Assembly: GCF_002278075.1 (NCBI RefSeq)
Contig: NZ_CP022990.1
Location: forward strand, 1-64,000
DNA length: 64,000 nt
Direction of reading: 5' to 3'
Source of the DNA: Paraburkholderia aromaticivorans
GTDB lineage: Bacteria; Pseudomonadota; Gammaproteobacteria; Burkholderiales; Burkholderiaceae
Made by a program: the position numbers and the translations under genes. A model generated the notes under the pieces. It saw only the letters and a program-made list of their open reading frames with translations. It was not told the DNA's origin and did not search any database. Positions 27,389 to 37,548 of this stretch are shown one piece after another (within the stretch, counting starts at the first letter, position 1; each line of letters opens with the position of its first letter).

Positions 27389-28330
27389 TCAAGGCGGACT
27401 GGCCGCATGCAAAGTTGCCTGCGCATCAGTTCCCAGAATCTTCATCAAGGTCAGAGCATTACGTTGCCCCTGATCTTCAAAGCAGTTATTGAAAATGACA
27501 TGCGTGCGTCCCGCCCGTTTCGCGATCGCGCGGATCGGGGCGGCCAGTTCCGTCAGTTCCGCTTCGTCATAGTCGTAATCGAAGCGCTCCGCGGCGCTCG
27601 CCGCGCCCGTCGCGCTCCACGTCCGCGTGTTGCGTCCATGCAGACGCACCATCGCCAGCGCGGGATGGGTCGCCTCCCACAGCGTATGCACACGGTTGGT
27701 CACGTCCGGCGGCGCGTCGACGATCACATGCACGATGCCGCGCTCGCGCAGGAATTCGAGCGACCCTGCCGCATGCTGCCGATCGAACCAGGACTGGTTG
27801 CGAAATTCGGCCGCCATCATGTAGCCCGCCATCCGCGCCCTGCATTCCTCGACCAGCGCGAGGCCGTCCGGCGCGCGCGTGATCCACGGCGCGAACTGGA
27901 ACAGCACCGCGCCAAGGCGCCCGCTCAGGCGCAGCGGTTCGAGGGCTTCACGGTAGCGCCGCCACAGTTCATCGCGGATCTCGGCCGGCATGTCGCGGTA
28001 GTACACGTTCTTCTTGCGCGGGCCGGTGATGCCCTCCGGCAGCGCGATTGCGATGTCTTTCGGCAGCGCGTCGGGCGAGGTCTGATGGCCGGTGAAAAGA
28101 CGAAACGCCTTGAAGTTGAACGTGAAGCCCTCGGGCGTGCGTTCGGACCACAACTGCGCATTGCTTGCCGAAGGCATCGCGTAGTAAGCCGAATCGACTT
28201 CGACCAGCGGGAACTGCGACGCGTAAAACCGCAGACGTGCCTCCGCGCTGTTGCTGCCGGGCGGATAAAAACGTTTGCAGGCAATCAGCGTTTTGTCGGT
28301 CCAGCCTGCGGTGCCGCATCGAATGTCCAT
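27389..28330 (-). CDS. DUF72 / YecE-family protein
   Basis: This 313-residue protein of the DUF72 (YecE) family adopts a TIM-barrel-like fold of unknown activity. It starts MDIRCGTAGWTDK, the family hallmark. It continues with LRFYASQFPLVEVDSAYYAMPS, FTFNFKAFRLFTGHQT, GAVLFQFAPWI, EFRNQSW and VRLHGRN, and ends with a TH-VIFNNCFEDQGQRNAL motif. No membrane segment or signal is present. Its neighbours, a PAP2 phosphatase and a hybrid kinase on the same strand, give no clear clue to the substrate. Confidence 0.9.
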   Translation of the reverse strand: MDIRCGTAGWTDKTLIACKRFYPPGSNSAEARLRFYASQFPLVEVDSAYYAMPSASNAQLWSERTPEGFTFNFKAFRLFTGHQTSPDALPKDIAIALPEGITGPRKKNVYYRDMPAEIRDELWRRYREALEPLRLSGRLGAVLFQFAPWITRAPDGLALVEECRARMAGYMMAAEFRNQSWFDRQHAAGSLEFLRERGIVHVIVDAPPDVTNRVHTLWEATHPALAMVRLHGRNTRTWSATGAASAAERFDYDYDEAELTELAAPIRAIAKRAGRTHVIFNNCFEDQGQRNALTLMKILGTDAQATLHAASPP

Positions 28331-28367
28331 CGGCGAACTCGGGTCAAGGGTGTCGAGTGGGCGGCCT

Positions 28368-31115
28368 CTACGACGCCGCTTCGGAGTGGCCGATCCATTG
28401 CGCGAGTTCGCGCCGCAGCGCCGCGATATCGAGCGGTTTGCCGAGCAGCCGCGCGCCGGGAATGGCCTCGCCGATCGGCGCGCTCTTGCCGTAGCCCGAC
28501 ACCAGCAGCACGCGAATCTCCGGCTGCTGGCGCAGCACGGCGCGCGCGAGGCTGTCGCCGGACATGCCGGGCAGCGTCAGGTCCGTGAAAAGGACGTCGA
28601 AGCGTTGCGCGGGCACGAGCGGCAGCGCTTCTTCCGCGCTCGCGACCGCGGTGCAATCGAGGCCGAGCACGTTTAGCAAGCCGCTGAAGGCTTCGCGCGA
28701 ATCGGCGTCGTCTTCGACCAGCAGCACGCGCGCCGGTGTGGCGCAAGCGCGCGCGGCAGAGCGGGGCGCGGGATGCTGGCTTTCCTCGCTGGACGTTTCT
28801 GGCGGGGCGTAGGCGGCGGGCGGCACGCACGCGGCGATTTGTCCATCGGCCACGGAAATGGGCGCGGACGCGGGCGCGGGCACGCTTCCGTTCACAGACT
28901 CGAGCACAGACCGCGTCTCGGACCCGACCGCAGACCGGGTGGCGGACCCGCTCACATCGCCCGGCAAGACCGCGCCCCGCGCCGTGGCCATGCCGGCGCG
29001 CAACACGCCGCGCACCTTGCGGGCGAGATCGTCACGCCGGTACGGTTTCGAGAGCAACGTGATGCCGGCGTCGAGTTTGCCGTGATGGACGATTTCGTCG
29101 CGCGTATAGCCGGAGGTGAAGAGTGTCGGCACGGCGGGCGAGCGCGCCGCGGCACGTCGCGCCAGTTCCACGCTCTTGACCTTGCCCGGCATCACCACGT
29201 CGGTGAACAGCAGATCGATCGGCACTTCGCTGTCGATCAACTCGAGCGCCGCGTCGCCGCTCGACGCGGTCAGCACCTTGTAGCCGAGTTGCGCGAGCAT
29301 CTCGACGGCGGTCAGCCGCACGTCGGCATCGTCTTCGACGATCAGAATCGTTTCGCCGCCGCCGCTCGGCGCGGCGGTGTCGCCCACGGTTTCCGCGGTT
29401 TCGGGCTCGCAGCAGCGCGGGAAAAACAGCGAGACGGTGGTGCCGCGTCCCACTTCGCTTTCGATCACCGTATGACCGCCGCTTTGCCTGACGAAGCCGA
29501 ACACCATGCTCAGGCCGAGGCCGGTGCCGTGGCCGTCGGGCTTGGTCGTGAAGAACGGTTCGAACACGCGTTGCAATATCTCGGGCGGCATGCCGCCGCC
29601 CGTGTCCGCGACGGAGAACACCACGTATTCACCCGGCGACAGTTCCGGCTTGTTCCGGCAAAACGCGGCGTCCAGCACGCGGTTGGTGGCGCGCACGGTG
29701 AGCGTGCCGTCCGCCTGCATCGCGTCGCGCGCGTTGATCGCCAGATTGAGCAGCGCGTTTTCCAGTTGATTGCGATCTGCCTGCACGTGCCAAAGGTCGT
29801 CGCTCAAAACCGTGTCCACCTTGACGGTTTCGCCGAGCGCGCGATGCAGCATCTCGCTCATGCCGTTCAACAGACGGCGCGGATTCAGCACGGTCGGCGA
29901 GAGCGGCTGGCGCCGCGCGAAGGCCAGAAGATGCGCGGCCAGTTTCGCGCCGCGTTTGACGGCATCGGTCGCGGCGGACAGGCGGCGTTGCGTGGCCGCG
30001 TTGCTGCCGGCTTCGCCGGCGTCGGCGGCGAGCATTTGCAGGTTGCCGTTGATGACTTGCAGCACGTTGTTGAAGTCGTGCGCGACGCCGCCCGTGAGGC
30101 TGCCGATCGCTTCCATCTTCTGCGCCTGGCGCAACTGTTCCTCGGCCAGCGCGCGCGCCGCGACCGCGTCGGCGACGCGCTGTTCGAGCGTTTCGGTCAA
30201 CTGCCGCAGCGACTGTTCGGCGATCTTGCGTTCGTGAATGTCGATCAGCACGCCGGGAAAACGGGTCGGCTCGCCATGCTCGTCGAATTCGCAGCGGCCG
30301 TTCGCCTGGACCCACAGATAGTCGCCATCGGGCCGGCGGATGCGATACTCGGCGCGAAACGGCTCGCCGGTGCGCATGGCCTCGAGCGTCAATTGTTCGT
30401 TGAGCGCCTGGTCGTCCGGATGAAGCATCTGCGCGGCGGCGCAACGCTCGATGCCCTTCGCGGCTTCTTCACGCGGAAAGGAAAAGGTGCGCGCGAAACG
30501 TTCGTCGCCGCTGACTTTTCCCGTGCGCACGTCCAGCACCCATGTGCCGAGTACCGCGCCGGTGTTCAGCGCGAGTTGCAGACGTTCGTTGGTCTCGTGC
30601 AGTTCGGTTTCGGCGCGTTGCCGCCAGCGTTCGGTCAGCACGCGCGTGGTGGTTTCGACGACCATTGCCAGCACGCCGGCCGGCGCGCCGCTGTCGTCGG
30701 CGACCGGGCTGTAGTAGAGATCCATCCACACGTCTTCGGGCTGGCCGTCGCGCAGCAGCACCAGTTCTTTGTCGCGATACGACAGCGTGCCGCCCGCCAG
30801 ACATGTTTGCATCACGTGCCGGTTGAAATCGGCGACTTCCGGCCAGCCGCTCTCGACCGGGCGGCCGAGCAGATAGGGGTGCCGTCCGCCCGCGAACACC
30901 GCGTAGGCGTCGTTGTAGATCATGTAGCCGGGTTTGTCCCACAGCAACACGAGCGGCACGGGCGAGGCGAGAACGAGCTGGACGGTGGCAGTCAGACTGC
31001 GCGGCCAGTGTTCAATGGCGCCGAGGCCGGTGGCGGCCCAGTCGAATGCGCTGATGCGCTGCGCCATTTCCCCGCTCCAGCCAGGGCAGCCGTGGTCTTG
31101 TGCAGGAAATGGCAT
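28368..31115 (-). CDS. Hybrid sensor histidine kinase with two receiver domains
   Basis: This 915-residue soluble sensor has two PAS-like domains. The first (about 30-180) begins with the frequent module [20 protein letters not shown]. The second (about 200-320) has a PAC end [14 protein letters not shown] phosphoacceptor His at about residue 344 lies in [14 protein letters not shown] and an ATPase domain carries [11 protein letters not shown]. Receiver 1 (about 588-705, Asp near 637 in [10 protein letters not shown]) and receiver 2 (about 795-905, Asp near 843 in LFTDLTLPG) are joined by an 85-residue Ser/Ala/Pro linker. I start at ATG 31115, with GGGGAA at good spacing; upstream codons (to 31289) are Arg/Cys-rich and look non-coding. 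No separate output regulator is adjacent. Confidence 0.9.
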   Translation of the reverse strand: MPFPAQDHGCPGWSGEMAQRISAFDWAATGLGAIEHWPRSLTATVQLVLASPVPLVLLWDKPGYMIYNDAYAVFAGGRHPYLLGRPVESGWPEVADFNRHVMQTCLAGGTLSYRDKELVLLRDGQPEDVWMDLYYSPVADDSGAPAGVLAMVVETTTRVLTERWRQRAETELHETNERLQLALNTGAVLGTWVLDVRTGKVSGDERFARTFSFPREEAAKGIERCAAAQMLHPDDQALNEQLTLEAMRTGEPFRAEYRIRRPDGDYLWVQANGRCEFDEHGEPTRFPGVLIDIHERKIAEQSLRQLTETLEQRVADAVAARALAEEQLRQAQKMEAIGSLTGGVAHDFNNVLQVINGNLQMLAADAGEAGSNAATQRRLSAATDAVKRGAKLAAHLLAFARRQPLSPTVLNPRRLLNGMSEMLHRALGETVKVDTVLSDDLWHVQADRNQLENALLNLAINARDAMQADGTLTVRATNRVLDAAFCRNKPELSPGEYVVFSVADTGGGMPPEILQRVFEPFFTTKPDGHGTGLGLSMVFGFVRQSGGHTVIESEVGRGTTVSLFFPRCCEPETAETVGDTAAPSGGGETILIVEDDADVRLTAVEMLAQLGYKVLTASSGDAALELIDSEVPIDLLFTDVVMPGKVKSVELARRAAARSPAVPTLFTSGYTRDEIVHHGKLDAGITLLSKPYRRDDLARKVRGVLRAGMATARGAVLPGDVSGSATRSAVGSETRSVLESVNGSVPAPASAPISVADGQIAACVPPAAYAPPETSSEESQHPAPRSAARACATPARVLLVEDDADSREAFSGLLNVLGLDCTAVASAEEALPLVPAQRFDVLFTDLTLPGMSGDSLARAVLRQQPEIRVLLVSGYGKSAPIGEAIPGARLLGKPLDIAALRRELAQWIGHSEAAS

Positions 31116-31464
31116 GCTGCGTTCCCCAGAGGTCTTGTCGATCAATGTGTCCCCACGCTGCCGGCGCGCCGCGCGCTTGCATGCCCGGCAACAGGCGGGG
31201 TGCATCCTTGCCCTCCACACCTGCCGGCGGGTCGCCGCCGGCAGGCAGCGATAATTGTAGGTCACAACGCAGCACCGGTGGCAGGTCACGCCGGGCGCGG
31301 CCGGTTAGCCGGGTGATGTCGGCAAGCCCCCGCTCGCAGGTTGTGCGCGGGCCGGCGCCGCAGGCGCGAATCCTGCTGATGCCATTTGTTCGCGTGCCCC
31401 GCCCGGCGCTTTGCGGGGTTGGGCGCCACGCAGAATTCGAACCTCGACCAACGCGGACCACACT
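31116..31464. other. Divergent intergenic region with a tRNA-3'-end-like fragment
   Basis: The stretch lies between the leftward hybrid kinase and the rightward DUF2252 gene and should hold both promoters. On the minus strand, 31444-31420 reads AGGTTCGAATTCTGCGTGGC followed by GCCCA, very like the T-arm and acceptor end of a tRNA. No D-arm or anticodon arm is present upstream, so it is not a complete tRNA. Confidence 0.45.
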
Positions 31465-32697
31465 ATGGCGAAGAAGAGCATCACACGAAACAAGCTGCCT
31501 AAACCGGAAGCGCGTCAGGCCCTGCTCGTTACGCGCCGCAACGCCAGAATGGCGCGCTCGGCGCACGCTTATGTACGCGGCAACACCAGCAAGTTCTACG
31601 AATGGCTCGAAGGCATCGAAGGCCATGCTTTGCCGGAAGGCCCCGCCATCTGGATTTGCGGCGATTGTCATACCGGCAACCTCGGGCCCGTGGCCGACGC
31701 GCAAGGGCGCGTCGAGATCCAGATTCGCGACCTCGACCAGACCGTGATCGGCAATCCGGCGCATGACCTGATCCGCCTCGGCCTGTCACTGGCGACGGCC
31801 GCGCGCGGCTCGGATCTGCCGGGCGTGACCACCGTGAGCATGATGGAAGCGCTGGCCGACGGCTACGAGCGCGCGTTCGACGAAGCCGCCGGCGACCCCG
31901 ACGCCCGCGCGGACAAGCCCGAGGCGGTGCGGGTGGTCATGAAGGAAGCGGTGCGCCGGTCCTGGCGTCATCTGGCGGAGGAGCGCATCGAGGATCTCGA
32001 ACCGAGCATTCCGCTCGGGCCGCGCTTCTGGCCGCTCGCGAAAAGCGAGCGGCGCGAGATCGAAGCGCTGTTCGAGAAGGGCTCCCTCGCGCGGCTCGCC
32101 ACGGTGCTGCGCGGCGTCGGCGACGAGGTCGACGTGGAAGTGCTCGACGCCGCGTACTGGGTGAAAGGATGCAGCTCGCTCGGCAGGCTGCGCTATGCGG
32201 TGCTGCTCGACATCGACGGCGCGGCCGTGGACGGCGACGACCTGTGCCTCATCGATATCAAGGAAGCCGCGCAGGCGGCCGCGCCGCGTTATCCCGGCGT
32301 GCGGATGCCGCGCGATAACGCCGAACGGGTGGTGGAGGGCGCGCGGCATCTCTCGCCGTCGCTCGGCGAGCGGATGCGGGCGGCGCGGCTCGCGGATCGT
32401 GCCGTGGTGATTCGCGAACTGCTGCCGCAGGACATGAAGCTGACCATCGAGCAACTGACCCGCGACGAAGCGACGAAGGCGGCGCGCTTTCTGGCGATGG
32501 TGGTCGGCCGGGCGCACGCGCGCCAAATGGATGGCGCCGAGCGCAAGGCCTGGCTCGCCGAATTGCGCAGAAACCGGTCGAAGACGCTCGACGCGCCAGG
32601 GTGGTTGTGGAAAGGCATCGTGGAACTGGTGAGCAGCCACGCCGCCGGCTATCTCGAACATTGCCGGCGCTACGCGACCGAGCGCCGGGACGGCTGA
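31465..32697 (+). CDS. DUF2252-family protein (kinase-like fold)
   Basis: This 410-residue DUF2252 protein starts at ATG 31465 (MAKKSITRNKLPKPEARQ). Key blocks are AYVRGNTSKFYEWL, CGDCHTGNLGPVADA (about residues 71-85) and IQIRDLDQTVIGNPAHDLIRL. The GDxHxxN and DxD pattern resembles the catalytic loop and metal site of phosphotransferase-like kinases, and distant similarity to aminoglycoside-phosphotransferase folds has been noted for this family. Substrate unknown. There is no signal or membrane segment. It is convergent with the cellulose operon and separated from it by a strong hairpin. Confidence 0.88.
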   Translation: MAKKSITRNKLPKPEARQALLVTRRNARMARSAHAYVRGNTSKFYEWLEGIEGHALPEGPAIWICGDCHTGNLGPVADAQGRVEIQIRDLDQTVIGNPAHDLIRLGLSLATAARGSDLPGVTTVSMMEALADGYERAFDEAAGDPDARADKPEAVRVVMKEAVRRSWRHLAEERIEDLEPSIPLGPRFWPLAKSERREIEALFEKGSLARLATVLRGVGDEVDVEVLDAAYWVKGCSSLGRLRYAVLLDIDGAAVDGDDLCLIDIKEAAQAAAPRYPGVRMPRDNAERVVEGARHLSPSLGERMRAARLADRAVVIRELLPQDMKLTIEQLTRDEATKAARFLAMVVGRAHARQMDGAERKAWLAELRRNRSKTLDAPGWLWKGIVELVSSHAAGYLEHCRRYATERRDG

Positions 32698-32709
32698 CGC
32701 AGCTTGCTC

Positions 32710-32743
32710 CCGGCGGCGGCAGCTTGCGTCGAGCCGCCGCCGG
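32710..32743. terminator. 11-bp GC hairpin between DUF2252 and bcsC ends
   Basis: CCGGCGGCGGC (32710-32720) and GCCGCCGCCGG (32733-32743) pair perfectly around a 12-base loop, exactly between two convergent genes. It is a plausible two-way terminator although it lacks a T-run. Confidence 0.5.
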
Positions 32744-32772
32744 AAGGCCACGCAAACCGGGTCAAGCGGACA

Positions 32773-35700
32773 TCAGTTCGACAACGACAGATACGGCGAG
32801 GTGAGCGGAGTCGGCGGGAACGGCTGCAGGCCCGTCTGCTTGCTGAAGCTATACCTCACATAAACCGCCGCGAGCCACTCGCGATATTCATAAGCATTGC
32901 CGAGCGAAGCGGTGGCTCCGAACGCCAGTTGCGGCGCCAGTTGATATTCGCCGACCGCGCTTAACGAATACGACACGCCGGTCTTGCTTTGGCCCGGGTA
33001 CTGCGCGCCGCTCTGCACGCTGGTGCCGATGGATTGCGCATTCGACGCGGCCGTGTCCTGCCGGTTGGAGCCGTCGTTGAGCGGGAAGTAGTTCGACGCA
33101 TCCTCGCGGTAATGCTGCACGCCGATCGAGCCCTTCACGTCGTACGTGAACGCGCCGTTGCGGCCGGTCCATTCGATCGGCAAGTTCAGGATCACGTATT
33201 GTTGCGGACTGAAATAGCCGCCCTGGCCATACGTGAAGTACGACAGATTCTTGTTGTAACCCATCAGCGTCGTATTCACGCCGATCGTGAGCGTCTGGTC
33301 GGCGTCTTTCAGCAGACGCGTGTAGACGCCGCCGCCGCCCTTGACGGCGGTGTTGCTCGGCACGTTCTTGCCGTCGTAGTACTGAAAGCCGGCGTTCACG
33401 TACAGGCCGTTCGTGCCGTCGTCCCAGGCGAGGCTGGCGAGTCCGCCGTTCGAGGTGACGCCGCCCCATTCGAGGCCGGAGCCGGAGTCGCGCGCTCCGG
33501 CATAGGACAGCAGACTGTCGGTCACCGCGCGGCGCGCGACGGCCAGCGAGTACGACACCTTGTCGGTGATGCCGCCGTTGTATTGGGCGCCGCCGACGAT
33601 GTTGGTCTCGCGGAAACCGATCGGCGTCACGCCGATATCGCCGCTGATACCGCGGCCCTCGTAGCCGACCGACAGGCCCACGCCGTTCGCGGTCTGGCTG
33701 CCGTATGTGTTGTTGCCCGCCTGGGCGGCCGTCTTGGACGTGTCGCTCGACAGGCCCGAGCCGAAACGCGCGAGCGTCGACACGTTGCCGGCCGCGCTGC
33801 CGGCATCGAGCGTGACAGGCGTGGCCGTGACGACGATGTGGCCGTTACCCGCCCTGATGCGCCCCTGTAGCGGTGCTTCGATGTCGGTGAGGTTGGACAG
33901 GCCGTCCTCGCCGCTGCGGTTACGGAACACGATGCCACCCGATATCGTGCTCGACTGCTCGCGGTTGACCTGCGCCAGTTCTTCCGCGACGCCGAGCGTT
34001 TGCGCGTTCGCCACGTTCGACGGCGCATACGTATTGCCATTGCCGCCGCCGGCCGCGCCGGGTTGCGCCGGGTAGTACGGCTGCGCATAACCGGTGGGCG
34101 GCTGCGGAATGTACGGCTGTTGTTGCGCGTAGTAGCCCTGATTCGCGTACGCCTGCTGCTGGGGCGGGTAGGGTTGATAAGGTTGCTGAGCGTAGCCCTG
34201 CTGCTGCTGCTGCCGCGGATACGCCGGCTGGCCGTAGTAAGGCTGCTGCTGCGCGTAGCCTTGCTGTTGTCCATACGGCGCCTGCGCATAGGCGGGCGCG
34301 TTGCGGCTATTGTTCGACGCGCTTTGCTTCTTGCTGGCCGCGCGTTTCGCGCTCGTGCCCGACGCGCCGTACGGCTGCGCCTGCATTGACCCGGCGTTGG
34401 CCTGCGCTGCGCGCGCGGCCGGCGACATCGGCCACGGCGTCGCCGCATAACCATCCGGTGCGCCATATTGCGGCTGCTGCGCGTAGGGCGCCTGCTGCGG
34501 ATAAGCCGGGTTGTAGGGTTGCGGCGCCTGCTGCAACTGCGGCGCTTGCGCCTGGTTCGGCTGCTGGCCCTGTCCTTGGCCCGCATACGCCTGGCCTGCA
34601 TAAGCCTGGCCCGGATAAGGCTGCAGCGGCGCACCCGACTGGCTCGACCCGTAAGCCTCCTGGCCGTAGCCGCCCGAATCGACGCCCGACCCGCTGCCCG
34701 GACGCGGCGCGTTATACGGCAGGGTGGCGGGCGCCTGGCTCGGCGCATAAGGCCGCGCGGGCGATGAATACGGCGCGACGTAAGGCGCGGGCTGCGTGGG
34801 CGGCGGATAGTTCGGCACGGTCTGTGTCGGCAAGGAAGACTGCGAATACGGGAGCGTTGCGCGCGCGGCGTTGTAGCTGCCGCCGGCAAGCGCGGCGTGG
34901 TCGGCGTCGGTCGTCGTGACCGTGGCGGTCTTGCCCTCGAAAGGATTGGTGCCCGGCAGCGGTGTCGCGCCGATCCGCCGCATCGCCACTTCCCAGCCGC
35001 GCGGCACGTTGCTCGCCGGGTTGCGCGGGGTGTTGGCCATCAGCGGCGTGTTGGCGGCCACGAGCGAACGTTGCAGATACGTCGATGCGAGCGAGAGCTT
35101 ACCTTCGGCGCGATACATGCGGCCGACCGTGGCCAGCACGCCCGGATCGGTGGGCGCCGCATTCAAGGCCTGCTTCGCGAGCGACTCGGCGTAGCTGAAC
35201 TGCTTTGCGCCAGCCGCGGCGGAAATCGTCGCTTGCAGCAGATTCAGATCGTCGGGCTTGCGTTGCAGCGCGACGCGATAGCTCGCGACCGCGTTGCGGT
35301 CGTCGCCTGCCGTCGAATAGAGGCGGCCGAGCGCGGCCTGCAAGTCGGGATTGTCGGGCATCGCGGCGAGCCACGGCGCGATCACGTCGTAGGCGCCGGC
35401 AAGGTCGCCGCGCTGACGCACCGCGTCGCACTGCTTGATGACAATGCCGAGATTCAGATTGCCGAAGTCGGTGCGCTGCTGCGGCGTCAATTGCATCGAG
35501 GCGAGCCGGCGCATCACCATGCCGAGCTCGGCTTCCTGCTGCGTGGCCGACAGAATGCCCGCGTATTGCAGCAGCAGATCGGTGTTGCCGGGCGCCGCGT
35601 TCATGGCGGCGCGCACCAGTCCGAGCGCCCGGTTCGGGTCGCCGGCCTGGCTGTAAGCGGCGGCGATCACGCCGATCAACTCGGGGCTGTTGCCCGCAAC

Positions 35701-37548
35701 CGGCTCCGCGGCGCGCAGCGTGGCGAGCGCCTGTTGGGTCTGGCCGTTGCGCGCCATACGCGTGGCGAGGTCGGCCTGTTGATGCACCCACAAGCGGTGC
35801 TGCAAGGTCGCCCTCGCGTCGGTGCGCTGCGCGACCGGAATGCGCTCGAGCTGCGCGAGACCCGCCGACCAGTCCTGCGTTTCCGCCGACAGCAACGCGC
35901 TCGCGTACAGCGCGTCGGTCATGTCGGGATGCGCGGCGAGCAGACCGTCCATCATGCTGCGCGCGTTGGCGACCGCGCCCTGGCGCACGTAGATGCGCGC
36001 GAGGTCGAGCCGCAGCCATGGGTCGTCGGGGGTGTTCAGCAGCGCGTCTTCAAAGAGGCTGCGCGCGCTGCCGAGATCGCCGCGCGCTTCGGCGGCGCGC
36101 GCTTGCGCGGCCTGCGCTTCGCCCCGCAGACGGTTGATGCCGCCGGCCTTCGACTGCTGTTCGGCGTTCAGCTGATTGGCGAACTGCAGCGCCTCGTCGC
36201 CGCGGCCTTGGGCGGCGAGCGCGCCGACCAGACCGCGCACCGCGTCGGGGTTGTCGGCCTGACGGCGCAGCGCCATCCGGTAGGCCTGCTCGGCGCCGGC
36301 CGGGTCGCCGTTGGCGAGCAGCATTTCGCCGAGCAGCACCTGCGCGGTGACGTCCGACGGGTTCAGCGCGATCGCGCGCTCGAACAGCGACTTCGCCTTC
36401 GCGAACTCGCCGTTGCTGCGCGCGCCGATCGCCTCGCTCGTATAGGTCCAGTAGGTCGCGCTGTCGAGCGCGGTTTTCCAGCGCGCCGGATTGCCGTTGC
36501 GCGACGCGCGCTCCAGATAGGTGCGGGCTTCGGCGAAATGCTCCTGCTTCAACGCGGCGATGCCCATGCCGCCGAGCGCGTCGGTGTCGTTCGGGCTCGC
36601 GGCCAGCACCGAGGAAAACTTCGCGCGCGCCGTGGCCGCGTCGTTGCGGTCAAGCGCGGCGAAACCGTCGGCGATCGTGCGGCCGCGCGCGTCGACGGCG
36701 GCGTTTTCCTGCGCGCGCGCGCGGGCCGCGCTGTCCTGCTGCACCATCGAATCGAAGCGTGCCTTGACCGCGGCGTCGTCCATCGCGGTTTGCAGATAAG
36801 CCTGATAGAGCGCGGCGTCGGAAGGCCGCGCGTCCAGCCACAACAGCGCCTGACGCCAGCTCTTTTTCGCCGACGCGCCGACCGTGCTGTCGCCCGCCAG
36901 TTTCTGCAGACGCGCGATGCCGTCGCGGCGCGTCACGTCGCGATAGGTCAGATGCTGCGCGTAGGCGAGCGCGTAACGCGGGTCGTCGGGGTTGTCGCGC
37001 GCGAGCTGCTCCAGTCCGCGGCGCGCCTGGTCCCAGCCCTGCGGCGTGGCCGACAGCGCCTGGTAGTACTCGAGCTGCAATTCGGGCGTGGCCGGTTTGC
37101 CGTTCAGCGCGCGTTGATATTCCTGCACCGCGCTCGCGCTCTGGCCGCTTTGCGCGAGACGCCGGGCGTCGTTTACGGTCTGGTCGCGCAGGCTCGATTC
37201 GCCCAGGCGCCGGCCGAGCTCATCCAGATTCGGGTAGTTCGGCGCGGCTGCCTTCAGACGCGCCAGATATTGCTGCGCGCCGGCGCCGTCCTTGCGGTCG
37301 GCGAGCACCATGCCCATGCCGAAGAGCGCATCGGGCTGTTTGGGATCGATGCGCAGCACCTTCTGCCACGCCTGTTCGGCGAGGTCGCCGCGCTGATGCG
37401 ATTGCCAGTACTTGCCCTGATCGATCAGCACGTTCAACGGATCTTTCGACGCCTGCGCCAGCGCGTCCGGCGAAACCGACGCCACGCAGCCGAGCGCCGT
37501 GAGGCTGAGCGCGAAGCGCAGAGACAACGCGAGGGCGCTCAGTCGCAT
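32773..37548 (-). CDS. bcsC: Cellulose synthase subunit BcsC (periplasmic TPR protein and outer-membrane exporter)
   Basis: BcsC forms the periplasmic and outer-membrane exit for cellulose. I use ATG 37548, because TTGGAG just upstream is the ribosome site; the in-frame TTG at 37560 is part of that site. It has 1,591 residues. A signal peptide (about 1-32, ending DALA/Q) comes first. About 850 residues of TPR repeats follow (for example DALFGMGMVLADRKDGAGAQ). Then comes a low-complexity region rich in Gln, Tyr, Pro and Ala (about 890-1176). Last is the BCSC_C outer-membrane barrel (about 1180-1591), with ISGGIVFRNRSGEDGLSNLT and a final LSLSN. E. coli BcsC has about 1,157 residues, so the linker explains most of the excess. 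It is the last gene of the operon. Confidence 0.93.
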   Translation of the reverse strand: MRLSALALSLRFALSLTALGCVASVSPDALAQASKDPLNVLIDQGKYWQSHQRGDLAEQAWQKVLRIDPKQPDALFGMGMVLADRKDGAGAQQYLARLKAAAPNYPNLDELGRRLGESSLRDQTVNDARRLAQSGQSASAVQEYQRALNGKPATPELQLEYYQALSATPQGWDQARRGLEQLARDNPDDPRYALAYAQHLTYRDVTRRDGIARLQKLAGDSTVGASAKKSWRQALLWLDARPSDAALYQAYLQTAMDDAAVKARFDSMVQQDSAARARAQENAAVDARGRTIADGFAALDRNDAATARAKFSSVLAASPNDTDALGGMGIAALKQEHFAEARTYLERASRNGNPARWKTALDSATYWTYTSEAIGARSNGEFAKAKSLFERAIALNPSDVTAQVLLGEMLLANGDPAGAEQAYRMALRRQADNPDAVRGLVGALAAQGRGDEALQFANQLNAEQQSKAGGINRLRGEAQAAQARAAEARGDLGSARSLFEDALLNTPDDPWLRLDLARIYVRQGAVANARSMMDGLLAAHPDMTDALYASALLSAETQDWSAGLAQLERIPVAQRTDARATLQHRLWVHQQADLATRMARNGQTQQALATLRAAEPVAGNSPELIGVIAAAYSQAGDPNRALGLVRAAMNAAPGNTDLLLQYAGILSATQQEAELGMVMRRLASMQLTPQQRTDFGNLNLGIVIKQCDAVRQRGDLAGAYDVIAPWLAAMPDNPDLQAALGRLYSTAGDDRNAVASYRVALQRKPDDLNLLQATISAAAGAKQFSYAESLAKQALNAAPTDPGVLATVGRMYRAEGKLSLASTYLQRSLVAANTPLMANTPRNPASNVPRGWEVAMRRIGATPLPGTNPFEGKTATVTTTDADHAALAGGSYNAARATLPYSQSSLPTQTVPNYPPPTQPAPYVAPYSSPARPYAPSQAPATLPYNAPRPGSGSGVDSGGYGQEAYGSSQSGAPLQPYPGQAYAGQAYAGQGQGQQPNQAQAPQLQQAPQPYNPAYPQQAPYAQQPQYGAPDGYAATPWPMSPAARAAQANAGSMQAQPYGASGTSAKRAASKKQSASNNSRNAPAYAQAPYGQQQGYAQQQPYYGQPAYPRQQQQQGYAQQPYQPYPPQQQAYANQGYYAQQQPYIPQPPTGYAQPYYPAQPGAAGGGNGNTYAPSNVANAQTLGVAEELAQVNREQSSTISGGIVFRNRSGEDGLSNLTDIEAPLQGRIRAGNGHIVVTATPVTLDAGSAAGNVSTLARFGSGLSSDTSKTAAQAGNNTYGSQTANGVGLSVGYEGRGISGDIGVTPIGFRETNIVGGAQYNGGITDKVSYSLAVARRAVTDSLLSYAGARDSGSGLEWGGVTSNGGLASLAWDDGTNGLYVNAGFQYYDGKNVPSNTAVKGGGGVYTRLLKDADQTLTIGVNTTLMGYNKNLSYFTYGQGGYFSPQQYVILNLPIEWTGRNGAFTYDVKGSIGVQHYREDASNYFPLNDGSNRQDTAASNAQSIGTSVQSGAQYPGQSKTGVSYSLSAVGEYQLAPQLAFGATASLGNAYEYREWLAAVYVRYSFSKQTGLQPFPPTPLTSPYLSLSN
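34020..34880 (-). repeat. Low-complexity Gln/Tyr/Pro/Ala-coding segment inside bcsC
   Basis: About 290 codons of bcsC encode irregular short repeats such as GYAQQ, QPYYGQP, GQAYAGQAYAGQ and QQQQQGYAQQPY. A basic patch (AKRAASKKQSASNNSR) sits in the middle. The DNA has matching imperfect repeats (CTGCTG/TTGCTG runs, CATACGCCTGGCC-like units). It lies between the TPR array and the outer-membrane barrel domain, in the periplasm. Length is likely to vary between strains by slippage. Confidence 0.85.

Noticed and set aside
31420..31520. Complete tRNA on the minus strand
   Set aside because: Only a T-loop and acceptor-like end are seen; D-arm and anticodon arm are missing.
34020..34880. CRISPR-like or tandem-repeat array from the repeated short units
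   Set aside because: The units are irregular and in frame with bcsC; they encode the low-complexity linker.
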